A model generated the notes under the pieces. The model saw only the letters and a program-made list of their open reading frames with translations, was not told the origin of the DNA and searched no databases. Below, one piece after another: positions 25,902-34,898 of a stretch of DNA of 64,000 nt. The stretch is from Lederbergia graminis (GTDB lineage: Bacteria > Bacillota > Bacilli > Bacillales > Bacillaceae_C), in NCBI RefSeq assembly GCF_042655485.1, contig NZ_JBHSMC010000025.1, positions 1 to 64,000 on the forward strand, written 5' to 3'. The first letter of the stretch is position 1; every line of letters begins with the position of its first letter. The position numbers and the translations under genes were made by a program.

Positions 25902-26063
25902 ATGGATAAGGAGTTGGTTAAAATCAAGGATTTAGAGACGAATCAATCCCTCCTCATACAGGTGATGGAGAAGGCATATGATAAATGTTATTCCGACAAT
26001 ATCACATTGCAGGAATTGATAGATGAATTGAAAAAGCAATTGGAACCTTTAGTTAGTGAGTGA
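25902..26063 (+). CDS. Small hypothetical protein, 53 residues
   Basis: The frame from ATG 25902 reads MDKELVKIKDLETNQSL and continues as an acidic, heptad-like helix ending KKQLEPLVSE. The stop abuts the stop of the convergent membrane-protein gene, as real gene ends often do. No good ribosome binding site precedes the ATG; an in-frame TTG at 25914 directly follows AAGGAG. I do not recognise the family and it may not be a gene. Confidence 0.4.
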   Translation: MDKELVKIKDLETNQSLLIQVMEKAYDKCYSDNITLQELIDELKKQLEPLVSE

Positions 26064-26525
26064 TTATAGTTTCGCTTCTACTTTAACGATAAATTTATAG
26101 TATGCGACAAGGATAAATAAAAGTATCGGATTTACAATGATCGTTGTCCAGGCACTCCACCACCCATATGTAAAAAAGCCAAAAGGTTCTGGTACTAGTG
26201 TCAATCCTTCGTAGAATACTAAAATTACGACCCACATCGCATAATAACGCAGCTGATGATGCCATGAAGTGTTAAATGGAAACCAATTTAAAAACATAAT
26301 ATTGACTGGTGGAATTAAACATAAATAAGCTGGTATAGATTTCCACTCAATATCTTTTGTGAAATACCAATATCCCTCATATTTTTCAATTATGATGGTG
26401 TCAAAGGCCAATTGGAATGCAATTGTAAAACACCATATATGAACCATTTGGTTGAGGGTTAATTTATCATGATTAAAATATGCAAGGATATTGAAAATTA
26501 AAATTGAAGTTATTAATAATATCAT
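26064..26525 (-). CDS. CBO0543-like membrane protein
   Basis: The 153-residue protein has about five membrane helices and many aromatic residues (YEGYWYF, LNWFPF, FFTYGWWSAWTT). This resembles the CBO0543 family of uncharacterised Firmicute membrane proteins. It has no catalytic motif. It is a single-gene unit; a MITE-like element lies 130 bp upstream. Confidence 0.7.
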   Translation of the reverse strand: MILLITSILIFNILAYFNHDKLTLNQMVHIWCFTIAFQLAFDTIIIEKYEGYWYFTKDIEWKSIPAYLCLIPPVNIMFLNWFPFNTSWHHQLRYYAMWVVILVFYEGLTLVPEPFGFFTYGWWSAWTTIIVNPILLFILVAYYKFIVKVEAKL

Positions 26526-26658
26526 CTCATGAGTCCTTTTATCTTGATGAATGGATAGAACGGACTAGTACAACTGTATAAAAGTAAGCTGCCATTTTGT
26601 AAAGCCGTTCTTTTTATTATTGGTAGTATTTGTTAGTCACCTATTTTTTATACAAAAA

Positions 26659-26850
26659 GCTCAGTTAAACTCTGTTGTTGATTTTCGCTCCTGTACACAC
26701 TCGCTTTCCGCGGGCACGGCCTCAGCTAACTTGGCAAAGAAAACACCGCTTTGCCAAGTGGATCTTCGGCTCGTGCTGTTCCCGCAGGAGTCTCGTGTAC
26801 ATCCGCTACAATCAACTAAATTGTTAACAACAATAAACTTTAACAGAGCC
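26659..26850. mobile_element. MITE-like hairpin element, copy 1 (192 bp)
   Basis: The ends are imperfect inverted repeats (GCTCAGTTAAACTCTGTTG against CAATAAACTTTAACAGAGCC read backwards). ATACAAAAA precedes and ATACAAAAT follows, an eight-of-nine match to a target duplication. The interior folds into a long imperfect hairpin with CTTGGCAAAG/CTTTGCCAAG at its tip. It has no coding capacity. Two further copies at 36455 and 47928 are nearly identical. Confidence 0.85.
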
Positions 26851-26859
26851 ATACAAAAT

Positions 26860-26904
26860 AAAGAGTATTTCTAACCGTGCTCATGACGGATAGAGATACT
26901 CTTT
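26860..26904 (-). terminator. Rho-independent terminator
   Basis: AAAGAGTAT-TCTA-CCGT pairs with ACGG-TAGA-ATACTCTTT. It directly follows the stop of the second ArsR-type regulator on the minus strand. Confidence 0.85.
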
Positions 26905-27813
26905 TCATTTTTTCTCTGTATAGTAAAATTTCCATTCGATATTTTGATCCCAGTTTCCAAAGCCCTTACCGAATATCGTAAATCCGCCAACATGTGTAGC
27001 ATCTTCTTTTATTTCAATGCGCAGTTTTATAATTTCTTCGTCAAAATGTAATGTATAGATAGATTCATCTGAAATAATATCTCCGTCGATGGCGACGTTA
27101 TATGGAGTAATCCGGAGAGTTTTCAGTAAACCATATTGACTCGAATTATCGCTCCACCACCCTGGTGTGAATTTTCCTCGTGTATCTGAAAAGTTTCCAG
27201 GACAAGTCCAAGTTCCAATATCTTTACCATTAATGGCGAAAGAAATGTCGGATGGCCAATTATTATTAGAGTATGGAAATTCAGAGGAAAGCTCCATTGA
27301 TAACTCCAATAGGGCTAATTGTTGGTTCTCTGTTAAAGGATTAGGAATCCGGTATTCGACGAACCCTTTTGAAAGCCAAATAATACTTGCATCCATGCGT
27401 CGGGAATCCATAAACACCTTAGGCTCATCTAGCCCAATGACAGAATGGGCCGTCGCAAGACCGCATGTTGGGTGTGCTTCAAAATCGGTATACATGCCCA
27501 CTGGTAGAGACACTTCTTTTACTAAATAATCCGGAAATACTTTTTTTGGAAAAATAATATTGATATTTTCGATAGCAAGTGTAGACACTTTTTGTAATCC
27601 TGATTTTCCTGGGATGTGCTTTGTTTTAATTACCTTCGCTTCTTCTAATTGGCGTACATGGCGAGCGACAATCGAACTTGTAATTCCTAGTGCTTCACTT
27701 AATTGTTTAATATTCATGTCATTGCTCGCAAGTAATTCAATGATGTTCATGCGTGTTTCACTTGCGAGCGCTTCTAATATAGGGAGGTTTTCTTTATTAA
27801 ATGGAATTTGCAT
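26905..27813 (-). CDS. ArsR-type HTH regulator with large C-terminal beta domain (paralogue 2)
   Basis: The 302-residue protein is a full-length paralogue of the one at 17475, sharing the HTH (IKQLSEALGITSSIVARHV), the PGKSGLQKV wing and the HPTCGLA, EFPYSNNNWPSD, GNFSDTRGKFTP and GKGFGNWDQN blocks. The beta domain probably senses a ligand, perhaps a sugar, but this is inference from context. It is divergent from the glutaminase-A-like gene. AGGAGG lies six bases before the ATG at 27813, which I prefer over 27816. Confidence 0.82.
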   Translation of the reverse strand: MQIPFNKENLPILEALASETRMNIIELLASNDMNIKQLSEALGITSSIVARHVRQLEEAKVIKTKHIPGKSGLQKVSTLAIENINIIFPKKVFPDYLVKEVSLPVGMYTDFEAHPTCGLATAHSVIGLDEPKVFMDSRRMDASIIWLSKGFVEYRIPNPLTENQQLALLELSMELSSEFPYSNNNWPSDISFAINGKDIGTWTCPGNFSDTRGKFTPGWWSDNSSQYGLLKTLRITPYNVAIDGDIISDESIYTLHFDEEIIKLRIEIKEDATHVGGFTIFGKGFGNWDQNIEWKFYYTEKK

Positions 27814-27834
27814 CATGATCCTCCTGTACAAAAT

Positions 27835-27957
27835 AGTATACGAATCTACATAAAGTATAGATTAATAGTATCAATAGTATACAAATAAGTAAATGGTATG
27901 ACGAATTTATGTCAAATGTAAGCGGTTATATCTATAAATTATTTGTGGTGATATAAT
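27835..27957 (+). promoter_or_regulatory. Divergent control region with AGTATAC repeats, cre-like box and -10
   Basis: AGTATAC occurs near 27835 and 27878 with AGTAT and GTATA fragments between, a possible operator set. TGTAAGCGGTTATA (27917-27930) resembles cre but lacks the second conserved C. TATAAT lies at 27952-27957 without a good -35. CCTTTTAGTT near 27970 also occurs in the control region of the other ArsR-type regulator (about 18462). Confidence 0.5.
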
Positions 27958-28028
27958 ACGTGTGAAATATCCTTTTAGTTTAGTGTACTAAAAAGTACAT
28001 AATATTGATGGAGAAAGGAAGATTCATA

Positions 28029-30020
28029 ATGGGAAAAATGACACGTGTTCCTTCAGTCCCTTTGATAACGAATGACCCTTATTTTTCAATCTGGTCACCT
28101 GCAGATCACTTGTATGACACAGAAACAGAGAGTTGGACGGGGGCGAAGAAGCCGATTCGCGGAAACATTACAATTGATGGCGAAGTTTATCGCTTTTTGG
28201 GTACCGGTGAGGAGAAAACATTAGAGCAAGTTGGACTTAACATCACTCCTACTCAAACTATTTATCAATTTGAGCATCCTGTCGTTTCGTTAGAAGTAGT
28301 ATTTACTTCACCATTGATCTTGTATGATTTAGAACTTGTTTCTCGTCCAGTGACATATATAGATGTATCCGTAAGTTCAAAAGACGGTGCGGAACATGAT
28401 GTTGAAGTAAATTTTGAATTTGACGAAAGAATTTGTCATGATGCACAAACTCGTGAAAAGATGTTTGGTGCAACCGAAAGAGAAAGCATTACTCCATATG
28501 CGTGGATGGGCAAGTCGAAACAAACACCGCTTGGTCATTCAGGAGATCATATCGATATCGATTGGGGTTATCTATACGTCGCATCTGAGCAAAACGATGT
28601 TGTATATTCCGAATATGTGCAAGCAACGGATGATCATGATGCTTTTATAAAATCAAGCCTGCGTTTTGGAACAGTTAATGGAACAGGGAAGCATGCGTTT
28701 CTGTCCGTGGCATATGATGATGTCGTGTCCATCATGTATTTTGGTCAACCAACGAAAGCTTACTGGGCGAAGGATGGTCGCACAATATTTGATGTATTAG
28801 AAGATTCCATTGCAGAACATGGACAAATTTTAGAAAAATGTTATGTGTTTGACCAACAACTAGCTGAGCAAGCGTTTGAAAGAGGCGGAGAAGCATACCA
28901 ATTAATTGCTTCTTTAGCATATCGTCAAACAATTGCAGCACATAAGCTCATTCTGGATGAAAATGATGAAGTCATCTTCCTTTCAAAGGAATGTGATTCT
29001 AATGGATGTATTGGTACAGTCGATGTAAGTTATCCATCCATTCCGTTGTATTTAATGTATAATCCTGAGCTTGTAAAAGGAATGATGCGTCCAATCTTTA
29101 AGTTTGCTAGTTTACCAGTTTGGCCATATGACTTTGCTCCACATGATGTCGGACGCTATCCTTATGCAACAGGGCAAGTATATGGATTAGACCATAAAGA
29201 AGGAAACGGTACTGGTCTAGGTCATGGTGATGTACCACCAATGTTTTATCAATATCGTAAAGAGCAAAACCCATATGGACTACGAAACCAAATGCCTGTT
29301 GAGGAATGTGGAAACATGCTGATTATGGCAGCAGCAGTAACAAAGCTTGAAAAAGATGCGAGTTTTGCTGCTGAAAACATTGGGTTACTTGAAAAATGGG
29401 TGAGTTACTTGCTTAAATATGGTCAAGATCCTGGTGAACAATTATGTACAGATGACTTCGCTGGTCACTTAAGCCATAATGTTAACTTATCAGCTAAAGC
29501 AATAGTCGGAATCGCATCTTATGCCTATATTTTGAAAGAGCTTGGAAGAGAAGGGGAAGCTAAGCTGTATCTTCAACAAGCGCGGAAAATGGCGAAGAAG
29601 TGGGAAACAGATGCAGAAACTGAAGGAAGAACAAGGCTTACATTTGATAATGAAGATGGTTGGAGCTTGAAGTATAACCTTGTTTGGGATGTATTGCTTG
29701 GCACTGAACTATTCTCGAAAGAAATGATTGCTAGAGAGATAAAATGGTATGTTAAGGTGACCAATGAGTTTGGAACACCGCTGGATAGTCGAAAAGATTA
29801 CACGAAAAGTGATTGGATTTTATGGTGTGCATCACTTGCAGACAATAAAGAGGACTTTGAAGCTCTCATTCAACCAATCCATCAATTTTTACAAAAAAGC
29901 GATTCTCGCGTCGCGTTTTCTGATTGGTATGATACAAAAACAGGAAGCTTTATGCATTTCAAAAATAGAACGGTACAAGGTGGTCTCTACATGCCACTTT
30001 TACGAGATATGCTGACATAA
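28029..30020 (+). CDS. Glutaminase-A-like (DUF5127/DUF4965/DUF1793) protein, probable glycosidase
   Basis: The 663-residue protein matches the family of fungal glutaminase A: an N-terminal beta domain (VPLITNDPYFSIWSPADHL is the hallmark start) and an (alpha/alpha)6 barrel from about 300 (LAYRQTIAAHKL, WPYDFAPHDVGRYP, MPVEECGNMLIM, CTDDFAGHLSHN). No signal peptide is present. The family name comes from one fungal activity. Here the neighbours are arabinan enzymes and the barrel resembles glycosidases, so a glycoside substrate is more likely, but this is inference. AAAGGAAG precedes the ATG at 28029. It is monocistronic with its own terminator. Confidence 0.85.
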   Translation: MGKMTRVPSVPLITNDPYFSIWSPADHLYDTETESWTGAKKPIRGNITIDGEVYRFLGTGEEKTLEQVGLNITPTQTIYQFEHPVVSLEVVFTSPLILYDLELVSRPVTYIDVSVSSKDGAEHDVEVNFEFDERICHDAQTREKMFGATERESITPYAWMGKSKQTPLGHSGDHIDIDWGYLYVASEQNDVVYSEYVQATDDHDAFIKSSLRFGTVNGTGKHAFLSVAYDDVVSIMYFGQPTKAYWAKDGRTIFDVLEDSIAEHGQILEKCYVFDQQLAEQAFERGGEAYQLIASLAYRQTIAAHKLILDENDEVIFLSKECDSNGCIGTVDVSYPSIPLYLMYNPELVKGMMRPIFKFASLPVWPYDFAPHDVGRYPYATGQVYGLDHKEGNGTGLGHGDVPPMFYQYRKEQNPYGLRNQMPVEECGNMLIMAAAVTKLEKDASFAAENIGLLEKWVSYLLKYGQDPGEQLCTDDFAGHLSHNVNLSAKAIVGIASYAYILKELGREGEAKLYLQQARKMAKKWETDAETEGRTRLTFDNEDGWSLKYNLVWDVLLGTELFSKEMIAREIKWYVKVTNEFGTPLDSRKDYTKSDWILWCASLADNKEDFEALIQPIHQFLQKSDSRVAFSDWYDTKTGSFMHFKNRTVQGGLYMPLLRDMLT

Positions 30021-30029
30021 AATGTTTTT

Positions 30030-30057
30030 CGGGTGGTATCCGTACCACCCGTTTTTT
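30030..30057 (+). terminator. Rho-independent terminator
   Basis: CGGGTGGTA pairs perfectly with TACCACCCG around a short loop and is followed by six T. Confidence 0.95.
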
Positions 30058-30080
30058 GCACCGGAAGGAGAGGGGTTTGA

Positions 30081-31238
30081 ATGTTTTGGAAAAATAGGCA
30101 GGTCTTGTTTCTATTTACAGGTGCATTTGTAATCGTTGTTGTAGCAGTCTTGATAATTGTTCTATCCTTTAACAGCTCTAAGGAAACAACTAAGTTTGCC
30201 GATGAGGACATTATCGAAGTGGATAATCAAGAAGATGAACAGAAAGATATAAAAGAGGAAGAAGAGGATAGCCTTGAACCAGGGACATATCAAAACCCTG
30301 TATTTGAGCCAGTCTTAGCAGATCCAGCAGTCATGAAAGCAGAGGATGGGACATATTATGCTTATGGTACCGAAGATGCTTGGGAAAGGGGACAAGCCGC
30401 AAAGGTTGTACCGATTGTAAAATCAACGGACCTTGTTCATTGGGAGTATATTGGGGATGCATTTACATCAAAACCAAGATGGATATCATCTAATAATTTT
30501 GTATGGGCTCCAGATGTTCAATTTTATAACGGCAAATATCATCTTTATTATACGTTAGCGCAATGGGGTGATCCGAATGTTGGAGTCGGTGTTGCCGTTT
30601 CCAATTCTCCTGAAGGCCCGTTTGAGGATGTCGGAAAAATCTTCACTGCTTATGAAGTGGGGTTAGGAATTATTGACCCGCAATTATTTATCGATGATGG
30701 GGTCCCATATTTAGTTTCCGGTGGACTAACTGATGGGCTATTTATCGCAAAAATGAAAGAAGACGCACTAAGTTTAGATGGGGAATTTATTCAGTTAACT
30801 AGGGAAGGTGTAGAAGCACCCTACTTAATTAAGCGTGACAATTGTTACTATCTATTTGGATCACCAGGTTCCTGTTGTGATGGTGCAAATAGCAGTTATC
30901 AAGTAATTGTAGGTCGCTCAGAATCGATAGAAGGCCCCTATGTCGATGCGAACGGGAAAAATTTAATCGATACTTTTAGTAGTGCAACGATTCTTCGTGG
31001 ACATATCTTACCAGAGGATGGAAAGCAATTTGTCGGTCCGGGTCATATTTCGGTTATTCAGGATGATGCTGGGGACGACTGGATGTTTTATCATGCAATA
31101 GATATTGCCAATCCGACATTAACGAGTAATGCAACAAGAAGACCGATGATGATGGACAAGATGGAATGGGTGGATGGTTGGCCAACAATAAAAAATAGAA
31201 CACCGAGTGTAGGTGTACAAAAAGCCCCTAATACATAA
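30081..31238 (+). CDS. Membrane-anchored arabinan endo-1,5-alpha-L-arabinosidase, GH43
   Basis: The 385-residue protein has one N-terminal membrane helix (9-30), an acidic linker (about 38-65, rich in E and D) and a GH43 endo-arabinanase propeller. Catalytic residues are D81 (VLADPAVM), D199 (GIIDPQLF) and E245 (GVEAPYLI). The segment SPGSCCDGANSSYQ followed by VGRSESIEGPYVD is characteristic of endo-arabinanases. No signal-peptidase or lipobox site follows the helix, so the enzyme is probably tethered outside the membrane. GGAAGGAGAGG precedes the ATG. GH76 and GH127 genes follow, forming a likely operon. Confidence 0.92.
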   Translation: MFWKNRQVLFLFTGAFVIVVVAVLIIVLSFNSSKETTKFADEDIIEVDNQEDEQKDIKEEEEDSLEPGTYQNPVFEPVLADPAVMKAEDGTYYAYGTEDAWERGQAAKVVPIVKSTDLVHWEYIGDAFTSKPRWISSNNFVWAPDVQFYNGKYHLYYTLAQWGDPNVGVGVAVSNSPEGPFEDVGKIFTAYEVGLGIIDPQLFIDDGVPYLVSGGLTDGLFIAKMKEDALSLDGEFIQLTREGVEAPYLIKRDNCYYLFGSPGSCCDGANSSYQVIVGRSESIEGPYVDANGKNLIDTFSSATILRGHILPEDGKQFVGPGHISVIQDDAGDDWMFYHAIDIANPTLTSNATRRPMMMDKMEWVDGWPTIKNRTPSVGVQKAPNT

Positions 31239-31260
31239 AGCGGTAAAGGAGATGAATACG

Positions 31261-32292
31261 ATGTGGGATTCATATGCGGACAAATTACAAGCTCAATTAA
31301 TGGATCAATTTTGGAATCAAGAAAAGCAAATTTTTAACAGTGCTAGTGATCTTCCTTTTGATAAAAACTCACAACCTTTTAACTATTGGTGGTATGCCCA
31401 TACAGTTGATGTACTGATAGATGGATATATACGTACACAAAAAGAAGACTATGTAGAAAAGATTATTATTTTAATAGAGAGTGTGAAGCGTTACAACGAT
31501 GACAGTCTAATCAATGATTATTACGATGATATGGAATGGATGGCGCTCGCATTACTTCGAATGTATGAACAAACGAAAGCAGATTATTTTAAAAATAAAG
31601 TGTTCACATTGTGGACGGATATTAAGACGGCGTGGAATGATCATATGGGTGGCGGCATGGCATGGCGAAAAACGCAGCTAGATTATAAAAATACACCGGC
31701 AAATGCACCCGCAGCAATATTAGCGGCACGTTTATACCGGAATTTCCATGATGAAACCGACTTAAAGTGGGCGCAGAAAATATATGAGTTTAACAAAAAA
31801 ATGCTCGTTAACTCGGAAACAGGCTTTGTGTATGACGGTATTAATCGCCTCGGGGATGGAGAAATAGATAAGGATTGGAAATTCACGTATTGCCAAGGTG
31901 TTTTTATTGGAGCGGCAATCGAGCTACATTCTATCACAAGTGAAGAAAAGTATTTGGAAGATGCGAGAAAAACAGTGACTGCTACACTCAATCAACTAGT
32001 GAACGCTCAAGGTTTGCTACAAGATGAAGGTGGAGATGATGCAGGCTTATTTAAAGGTATTCTCGTACGCTATTTAACTCTTTACTATCAACAATATCAA
32101 GATGAAAAAGTAAAATCACTACTACTATATAATGCAGAACAAATGAAAGCAGCAATTCAGGCAGACCAACTAATTGGCACTTCATGGGAGCAGCCAAAAG
32201 AACAAACACAATTATCGACATATTTAAGCGGAATGATGCTAGTGGAATCCGCAGCAATTTTAGAAAAAAATCATGGAGAAATAAAAGTGTAA
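31261..32292 (+). CDS. GH76-family (alpha-1,6-mannanase-like) protein
   Basis: The 343-residue protein has an (alpha/alpha)6 barrel with the GH76 double aspartate in NDYYDDMEWMALALLR, NYWWYAHTVDVLIDG near the start and FTYCQGVFIGAAIEL later. No signal peptide is present. Known members cut alpha-1,6-mannan; within an arabinan locus the real substrate may differ. AAAGGAG lies nine bases before the ATG at 31261; the ATG at 31252 is too close. It starts 22 bases after the endo-arabinanase stop. Confidence 0.82.
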   Translation: MWDSYADKLQAQLMDQFWNQEKQIFNSASDLPFDKNSQPFNYWWYAHTVDVLIDGYIRTQKEDYVEKIIILIESVKRYNDDSLINDYYDDMEWMALALLRMYEQTKADYFKNKVFTLWTDIKTAWNDHMGGGMAWRKTQLDYKNTPANAPAAILAARLYRNFHDETDLKWAQKIYEFNKKMLVNSETGFVYDGINRLGDGEIDKDWKFTYCQGVFIGAAIELHSITSEEKYLEDARKTVTATLNQLVNAQGLLQDEGGDDAGLFKGILVRYLTLYYQQYQDEKVKSLLLYNAEQMKAAIQADQLIGTSWEQPKEQTQLSTYLSGMMLVESAAILEKNHGEIKV

Positions 32293-32395
32293 GTCTAATC
32301 GACATATGCGTGTTCAACCTGAAACGAAATGTCCGATGGAGAGGTCCTAATAGACATTTCAGCATCGAACTGTCTTTGAAATGTCTTATAGGCGA
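32293..32395. repeat. Two-unit 52-bp repeat (class 3)
   Basis: CTAATCGACAT at about 32295 and CTAATAGACAT at about 32347 are 52 bp apart; AAATGTCCGATGG and AAATGTCTTATAGG are also 52 apart. The sequence class is that of the array at 54.2 kb. It lies between the GH76 and GH127 genes inside a probable operon. Confidence 0.65.
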
Positions 32396-32450
32396 AGGTT
32401 TAACCATAAATCCGGTTTATCAAAAGCATTAAAAAGGAGAGCTGTTTGCG

Positions 32451-34277
32451 ATGCAACAAACGAAGCTAGCAAATTGGGAGCAAGTTCCATTTACCAAGGT
32501 GAATATTGCTGATACGTTTTGGAGACCACGTATGGAAGTTCTACAGAATGTTACATTAAAAGCTTGTTTTGAAAAATGTGAAACAACGGGGAGAATTGCC
32601 AACTTTGCCAAGGCTGCAGGTTTAATGGAAGGGAAGTTTGAAGGCATCTATTTCGATGACTCGGACGTGTACAAAGTAATCGAAGGTGCTGCCTATTCAT
32701 TAATGACAACCCCTGATCCGGCTTTAGAAGAAAAAATAGATCGTATTGTCGACTGGATTGCTGCTGCTCAGGAAGAGGACGGGTATTTGTGCACATATTT
32801 TACACTGGAAGCACCAGATAAAAAATGGACAGACATGGAGAAACACGAAATGTACTGCGGTGGTCATTTAATGGAAGCTGCGGTTGCATATTATGAAGCA
32901 ACTGGGAAGAGAAAACTTTTGGATGTTGCTTGTAAGCTAGCTGATCATTATGATTCTATCTTCGGTCCTGGAAAACGACATTGGGTGGAAGGACATGAGG
33001 AGATTGAGCTGGCGCTTCTGAAACTATACCGCATTACTGGGGAAGAGCGTTATCTGCACTTATCAGAATGGCTTTTGGAAGAACGTGGCCATGGACATGG
33101 TGTAGGAATGATTTGGGAAAAAGAAGACTGGGGACCTGCTTACTGTCAGGATGATGTACCAGTAAAGGAAATTAAAACAGTAAAAGGTCATGCAGTTCGC
33201 GCAATGTATTTATACACTGCTATGGCAGATGTTGCTCGTGCCAAAAATAGTGATTCGTATCTTCCAGCGCTGCTTTCCGTTTGGGAGAATGTTGTCCATA
33301 AAAATATGTATATTACAGGTGGTATTGGACCAACTCATCAAAATGAAGGTTTTACCGAGGATTATGACTTGCCTAATGAATCCGCATATTGCGAGACGTG
33401 TGCGGCAATTGGGATGGTATTGTGGAATCAACGCATGAATTTATTATTTGGTGATGCTAAATATGCCGATGTCATTGAACGTGCGATGTATAATGGAGTG
33501 CTATCAGGACTTTCTCATTCTGGCGACAAATTTTTTTACGTAAATCCACTTGCATCAAATGGTGGGCATCACCGTAAATCCTGGTACAATGTTTCATGCT
33601 GTCCGACAAATTTAGCTCGCTTCATCCCTTCCATTGGAAACTACATATATGCTAAATCGAATGATGGATTAGCAGTCAATTTATATGTAAATGGAACGAG
33701 TGAAGTAGTAGTTCGAGAAAATAATGTAGTGCAGATTGAGCAAAAAACAGAGTATCCTTGGAACGGAAAAGTTGGATTGGTAATTACTCCAGATGTTACG
33801 GATGAGTTTTCTGTAAAATTACGAATTCCTAGCTGGTGTAAAAGTTATCAAGTTTTAGTGAATGGAGCTAAAACTGATATTCTCTCTTATGAAAAAGGTT
33901 ACCTTAATTTGAGACGTGTATGGGAAAAAGGGGATATCATCGAGCTGCTGTTAGACATGCCAGTCAAAGTCGTGCGTGCCCACCCACTTGTACAAGCGAA
34001 CATCGGTCATATTGCTATCCAGCGTGGACCTATTGTATATTGCTTGGAAGAGGTTGATAATCACCACTTACAATATGGAAACATAGAACTGTCCTCAGAT
34101 ACGCAATTTCAAGTAAAATACCAGAAAGATTTACTGGATGGTGCTATTACCTTAACGACGACTTCTGCAGGAGATGAATCGTACACCTTCATTCCATATT
34201 ATATATGGGACAACCGGGACCCAGGGTTTATGCAAGTTTGGCTACGTGAAAGAGAAACAGATGCATTATATCGATAA
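32451..34277 (+). CDS. Beta-L-arabinofuranosidase, GH127
   Basis: The 608-residue protein has the GH127 layout with the zinc-thiolate site intact: E315 and C317 (AYCETCAAIG) and the C383-C384 pair (VSCCPTN), equivalent to Glu338, Cys340, Cys417 and Cys418 of the bifidobacterial enzyme HypBA1. The cysteine corresponding to Cys417 is the nucleophile. Such enzymes remove beta-L-arabinofuranose from plant glycans. It is cytoplasmic, with AAGGAG before the ATG. Together with GH76 and endo-arabinanase it suggests a substrate with both alpha- and beta-linked arabinose. Confidence 0.93.
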   Translation: MQQTKLANWEQVPFTKVNIADTFWRPRMEVLQNVTLKACFEKCETTGRIANFAKAAGLMEGKFEGIYFDDSDVYKVIEGAAYSLMTTPDPALEEKIDRIVDWIAAAQEEDGYLCTYFTLEAPDKKWTDMEKHEMYCGGHLMEAAVAYYEATGKRKLLDVACKLADHYDSIFGPGKRHWVEGHEEIELALLKLYRITGEERYLHLSEWLLEERGHGHGVGMIWEKEDWGPAYCQDDVPVKEIKTVKGHAVRAMYLYTAMADVARAKNSDSYLPALLSVWENVVHKNMYITGGIGPTHQNEGFTEDYDLPNESAYCETCAAIGMVLWNQRMNLLFGDAKYADVIERAMYNGVLSGLSHSGDKFFYVNPLASNGGHHRKSWYNVSCCPTNLARFIPSIGNYIYAKSNDGLAVNLYVNGTSEVVVRENNVVQIEQKTEYPWNGKVGLVITPDVTDEFSVKLRIPSWCKSYQVLVNGAKTDILSYEKGYLNLRRVWEKGDIIELLLDMPVKVVRAHPLVQANIGHIAIQRGPIVYCLEEVDNHHLQYGNIELSSDTQFQVKYQKDLLDGAITLTTTSAGDESYTFIPYYIWDNRDPGFMQVWLRERETDALYR

Positions 34278-34283
34278 AAAAGC

Positions 34284-34320
34284 AAAGAACTTCCCAATTA
34301 AAAGGAAGTTCTTTTACTTT
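34284..34320. terminator. Bidirectional terminator between convergent genes
   Basis: AAAGAACTTCC pairs with GGAAGTTCTTT and is flanked by A and T runs on the two sides, so it can serve GH127 (+) and yugN (-). Confidence 0.9.
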
Positions 34321-34321
34321 T

Positions 34322-34750
34322 TTAGGACGTAAGTAAATCTTGCACAGAGCCAAGAACTTGTTCAATTGTTTCTTCGCCCATTTGTTCCCACTTACTTTTA
34401 TCTCGAATATGTCCGTCTTTGTCAATTGGCTTTTGGAATTGGTTAAATCCCGATGCACTCAGCAAGGAATTCTCATCATAATCGAGACCGAGATTTACAA
34501 CATGCTTGATCAAGTATGGTGTACCAAATTGAATATACGCATCAGAACGATCTAACTCACCTTCAATCACATCAAATGGGATTCTTAAGTAAATAGACTC
34601 GCCGTTTTCACGCCATAACAATGCATCGAACTTGCCCTGATCATATTCAAAATTACTGCAAAAGCTACACCCATGTGATAAAAATAGGTTACGCACGTCT
34701 CCAAAGGTCGCCCTTTTCCCTTCGAGCACAGAATTTTCTAATTTAATCAT
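34322..34750 (-). CDS. yugN: YugN-like family protein
   Basis: The 142-residue soluble protein resembles Bacillus YugN: a start of the type IKLENSVLEGK, then GESIYLRIPFDVIEGELD and GTPYLIKHVVN. Function is unknown. GGAGG lies nine bases before the ATG at 34750; the ATG at 34756 is only three away. The nearby alaT/alaR pair (yugH/yugG) also has a yug counterpart in B. subtilis, which supports the name. Confidence 0.78.
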   Translation of the reverse strand: MIKLENSVLEGKRATFGDVRNLFLSHGCSFCSNFEYDQGKFDALLWRENGESIYLRIPFDVIEGELDRSDAYIQFGTPYLIKHVVNLGLDYDENSLLSASGFNQFQKPIDKDGHIRDKSKWEQMGEETIEQVLGSVQDLLTS

Positions 34751-34898
34751 CCACATGAACCTCCAACAAAGTATATATGGTTATTGTGCTCAAGAAATAG
34801 GAAAACAATACAAGTAAACCTGATTTTGACATACCATACTTTTGGGTAGGATTATTTATAATTTTGTTTCTACTCACCTGCCTGAAGTTAAAAATTGA

